In this document: piece by piece, positions 13,901-14,628 of the stretch | How the letters are laid out: the number at the start of each line of letters is the position of its first letter | Position numbering within the stretch: position 1 is the first letter of the stretch | NCBI GenBank assembly: GCA_030612185.1 | Contig: JAUWOI010000048.1 | Coordinates: 1 to 14,628, forward strand | DNA from: Anaerolineae bacterium | GTDB taxonomy: Bacteria > Chloroflexota > Anaerolineae > B4-G1 | DNA length: 14,628 nucleotides | Direction: 5' to 3' | Made by a program: the position numbers and the translations under genes | Notes under the pieces: model-generated | What the model saw: only the letters and a program-made list of their open reading frames with translations | Databases searched by the model: none | Told to the model about the DNA's origin: nothing

Positions 13901-14628
13901 GCTCGTCGAGGCCGTAGAGCACCAGCCTGAAGAACCGGTGCCAGGTGAGACCGTCTACCGGTGCAACCATTGCCGAAGCCTCTCTCACGCCAACGTGCGC
14001 GGTATCTGTCCTGCCTATCGTTGCGATGGCACCCTTGAGCCAGTAGACGCCGCTGTGCCGGGTTGGGTGCAGAACCACTATCGCCATCTGTACCAGTTCC
14101 TCGACCCTATCCCCATCAGCGCTGAGGAACACACGGCCCAGTGGGCCAGTTCGGCAGCGGCGGCCATCCAGGAGAAGTTCGTGCGCGGCGAGTTGAACGT
14201 GCTCAGTTGCTCCACCACCTTCGAATTGGGCGTAGACGTGGGTGAGCTACAGGCCGTGCTGATGCGTAACGTGCCGCCGACGACGGCCAACTACGTGCAG
14301 CGCGCTGGACGGGCCGGGCGGCGCACCGACTCGGCCGCCTTTGCCCTCACCTACGCCCAGCGTCGCTCTCACGACCTCACCCATTATGCCCACCCTGAGC
14401 GCATCGTCGCCGGCCGCATTCGCCCTCCGGCGGTGGTGGTCACCAACGAGAAGATCGTGCGCCGCCACACCCATTCGGTGCTGTTTGCGGCCTTCTTCCG
14501 CTGGGCTCGCGACGAGCACAGCAGACAGTTTCGCAACGCAGGTGCCTTCTTTGCCCCAGACGAGCCCGGCCCGACAGGACCAGACTTGCTTCGCGAGTAC
14601 ATCAAGGCCCGTCCGCCAGAGATACAAC
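10902..14628 (+). CDS. Giant DEAH-box helicase of the DUF1998-associated (DruE/DISARM-like) class, 3' end outside window
   Basis: Predicted superfamily-2 nucleic-acid helicase; 1242 codons are visible with no stop. Motifs in order: Walker A GTGSGKT (115-121), LLYPMNALANDQLKRL, NYAMLEYLLLRP, DEAH (257-260), SATLG (295-299), GRKLLAFSDSRQDAA (723-737), the motif V region CSTTFELGVDV (1103-1113) and motif VI QRAGRAGRR (1133-1141). Between the RecA-like lobes lies a long insert with several cysteine clusters (C530/C533/C543/C546, C633/C636, C674/C677, C1021/C1024/C1036/C1041), likely zinc ribbons. This layout is that of helicases ending in a DUF1998 domain, which would lie beyond the window, so that domain is predicted and not seen. 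Relatives act in Druantia (DruE) and DISARM against phage. Three repeat-derived, in-frame inserts (near 498-518, 565-577 and 935-949) sit in the insert regions. The frame is intact throughout. Confidence 0.93.
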   Translation, partial: MTGQLHPLQTTALIRDSYLRYLKTIYPFREQDLRGQFWRALETPDLLVKGPLLEASPPFKNGRSIEELVRAGVLHPGFRTLCSGVLPLERPLYLHQEQGVDKVVRGGRNVIIATGTGSGKTEAFLIPILDHLLREGDAGTLSQAGVRAMLLYPMNALANDQLKRLRRVMGHFPAITFGRYTGETEKTERKAEAAFRDQFPHEHRLDNELISRERMRQTPPHILLTNYAMLEYLLLRPRDCEFFDGETGRHWRYIVLDEAHVYGGASGIEIAMLLRRLKDRVVRSEPGRLRCIATSATLGRGQEDFPAVTGFAAAIFGERFEWVDGDPERQDVVAATRLPMAAMGRPWGEGPPDLYPALQQALPTGDAVPRDVIDTLAETATQRGVPLTIVKEAQQGASQAQGHEAINCFLYFLLRGDDRLRALQDKLAEEPRFLSNLAADLFSDQEDAAERLINLVNLAVRARPGLDSLSLLPARYHVFARALEGAFACLNTTAHALPLVGGELGGGQEPALSLPKGDPPRLFLTRREQCPHCGSQVVELATCVRCGATYVVGRLVHSRDGDRQSPLSDPGRGRGRGQMFLRHLTGQPDDPRGEKAYFLLTDQTAGLDEDEAVATGEDLETIAEDENEPYTLCLDCGAVAPGIGADTECDCEPSVPKVTLRRVDLQDKPELRRCVSCGARSNTGVIYRFLTGKDAPVSVLATSLYQALPASDEEEMEELPGQGRKLLAFSDSRQDAAFFAPYLERTYQKILRRRLILKTLLEDSAGREGRLRLQDLVGRLQRQAEEAGLFRQRQSYDERQQLMATWLMQDLIAWDRRISLEGLGLLKFRLVRPERWHPPQPLLEPPWSLTPDEAWQLLALLLDTLRHQGAVTFPDNVDPRDEAFAPRNRELFMRGERADAKNGVFSWIPTRGNNRRLDILTRLLARTTDLSEPALPVPSTAEGSVAEGEERREIAASTLKDIWRHLTAPDSVWRDHLPGENRRRVGVVHRLSHHYWEVVPLVEAVEHQPEEPVPGETVYRCNHCRSLSHANVRGICPAYRCDGTLEPVDAAVPGWVQNHYRHLYQFLDPIPISAEEHTAQWASSAAAAIQEKFVRGELNVLSCSTTFELGVDVGELQAVLMRNVPPTTANYVQRAGRAGRRTDSAAFALTYAQRRSHDLTHYAHPERIVAGRIRPPAVVVTNEKIVRRHTHSVLFAAFFRWARDEHSRQFRNAGAFFAPDEPGPTGPDLLREYIKARPPEIQ
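12395..12452 (-). repeat. Repeat-derived insert 1 in the helicase gene
   Basis: A G-rich stretch (tggtggggggagagttagga and on) joins gcctgccctgagc plus tgccgaaggg at 12428-12451. The latter part is the reverse complement of the type seen at 8526-8552. It is translated as low-complexity VGGELGGGQEPALSLPKG, just before the first cysteine cluster, and keeps the frame. Confidence 0.7.
12595..12631. repeat. Repeat-derived insert 2 in the helicase gene (C/G-rich palindrome)
   Basis: cccctctcc, gatcc and ggggagggg form a near-perfect 9-bp hairpin (8 of 9), followed by a second G-rich run, ccgggggagggg. It is read in frame as SPLSDPGRGRGRGQ, right after the first zinc-ribbon-like cluster. It resembles C/G-rich palindromic elements usually found between genes. 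Confidence 0.65.
13706..13746 (+). repeat. Repeat-derived insert 3 in the helicase gene
   Basis: gcctgtcccgagcacagccg followed by aggggagcgtagccgaaggg is a diverged form of the 'gcctgccctgagc...cgaaggg' family. It encodes PVPSTAEGSVAEGEE, a flexible acidic stretch, in frame between two helical regions. Confidence 0.6.

Noticed and set aside
1..14628. CRISPR array, tRNA, rRNA, transposase or integrase
   Set aside because: No regularly spaced direct repeats, no cloverleaf-like sequence and no recombinase motifs were seen on either strand.

Overview
The window reads as part of a defence island from a bacterial chromosome or metagenome contig. The best guess is a Chloroflexota member near the class Anaerolineae. 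Three things point there: a secreted protein with an 'FLPIVFK' stretch after its signal peptide, typical of Chloroflexota exported proteins; several short interspersed repeats of kinds I associate with such genomes (GGGATTT-type heptamers, 'CCTTCG...GCTCAGGGCAGGC', 'GTAGTGACGACTTCAGTCG' hairpins); and moderately high GC with GC-rich third codon positions. This assignment is inference. Every gene I accept lies on the + strand, and no gene-free gap exceeds 300 bases.

Left part (1-3769). A large amino-methyltransferase is cut by the left edge (2-2587); its frame is open to the first base, so the internal TTG at 149 is not its start. Next is a secreted CAP-domain protein (2657-3739) that looks like unrelated cargo. 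Its last codons overlap a 39-base fragment matching an internal piece of the methyltransferase in the same codon phase (2240-2278 versus 3730-3768). The methyltransferase 3' end and the CAP gene therefore sit between imperfect direct repeats.

Middle part (3770-5074). A TTGACA/TAGAAT promoter and a 15-bp inverted repeat precede an AbiEi-family (COG5340) winged-helix regulator. No AbiEii toxin follows, only a short coding-like scrap (4717-4791). A stand-alone WYL-like protein of 83 residues comes next with an excellent ribosome-binding site.

Right part (5097-14628). An OLD-family ATPase/TOPRIM nuclease lies 22 bases after the WYL gene. A 1235-residue protein that I do not recognise follows, with a helical N-terminus, a beta-rich middle, an SH3-like segment and a C2H2 zinc finger. 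The last gene is a very large DEAH helicase of the DUF1998-associated (DruE/DISARM-like) class, which runs off the right edge.

Working model (inference): the methyltransferase marks host DNA, while the large unknown protein and the giant helicase form the effector core, as in Druantia type III (DruH-DruE) or DISARM. The OLD nuclease adds a second ATP-driven nuclease, and the AbiEi-like and WYL proteins provide control. I know of no named system with exactly this set. Base composition differs between modules (lower GC in the WYL-OLD pair and in the core of the methyltransferase), which suggests stepwise assembly. Several repeat elements sit inside the coding sequences without breaking frame, adding peptide inserts to at least two and probably three of the large proteins.
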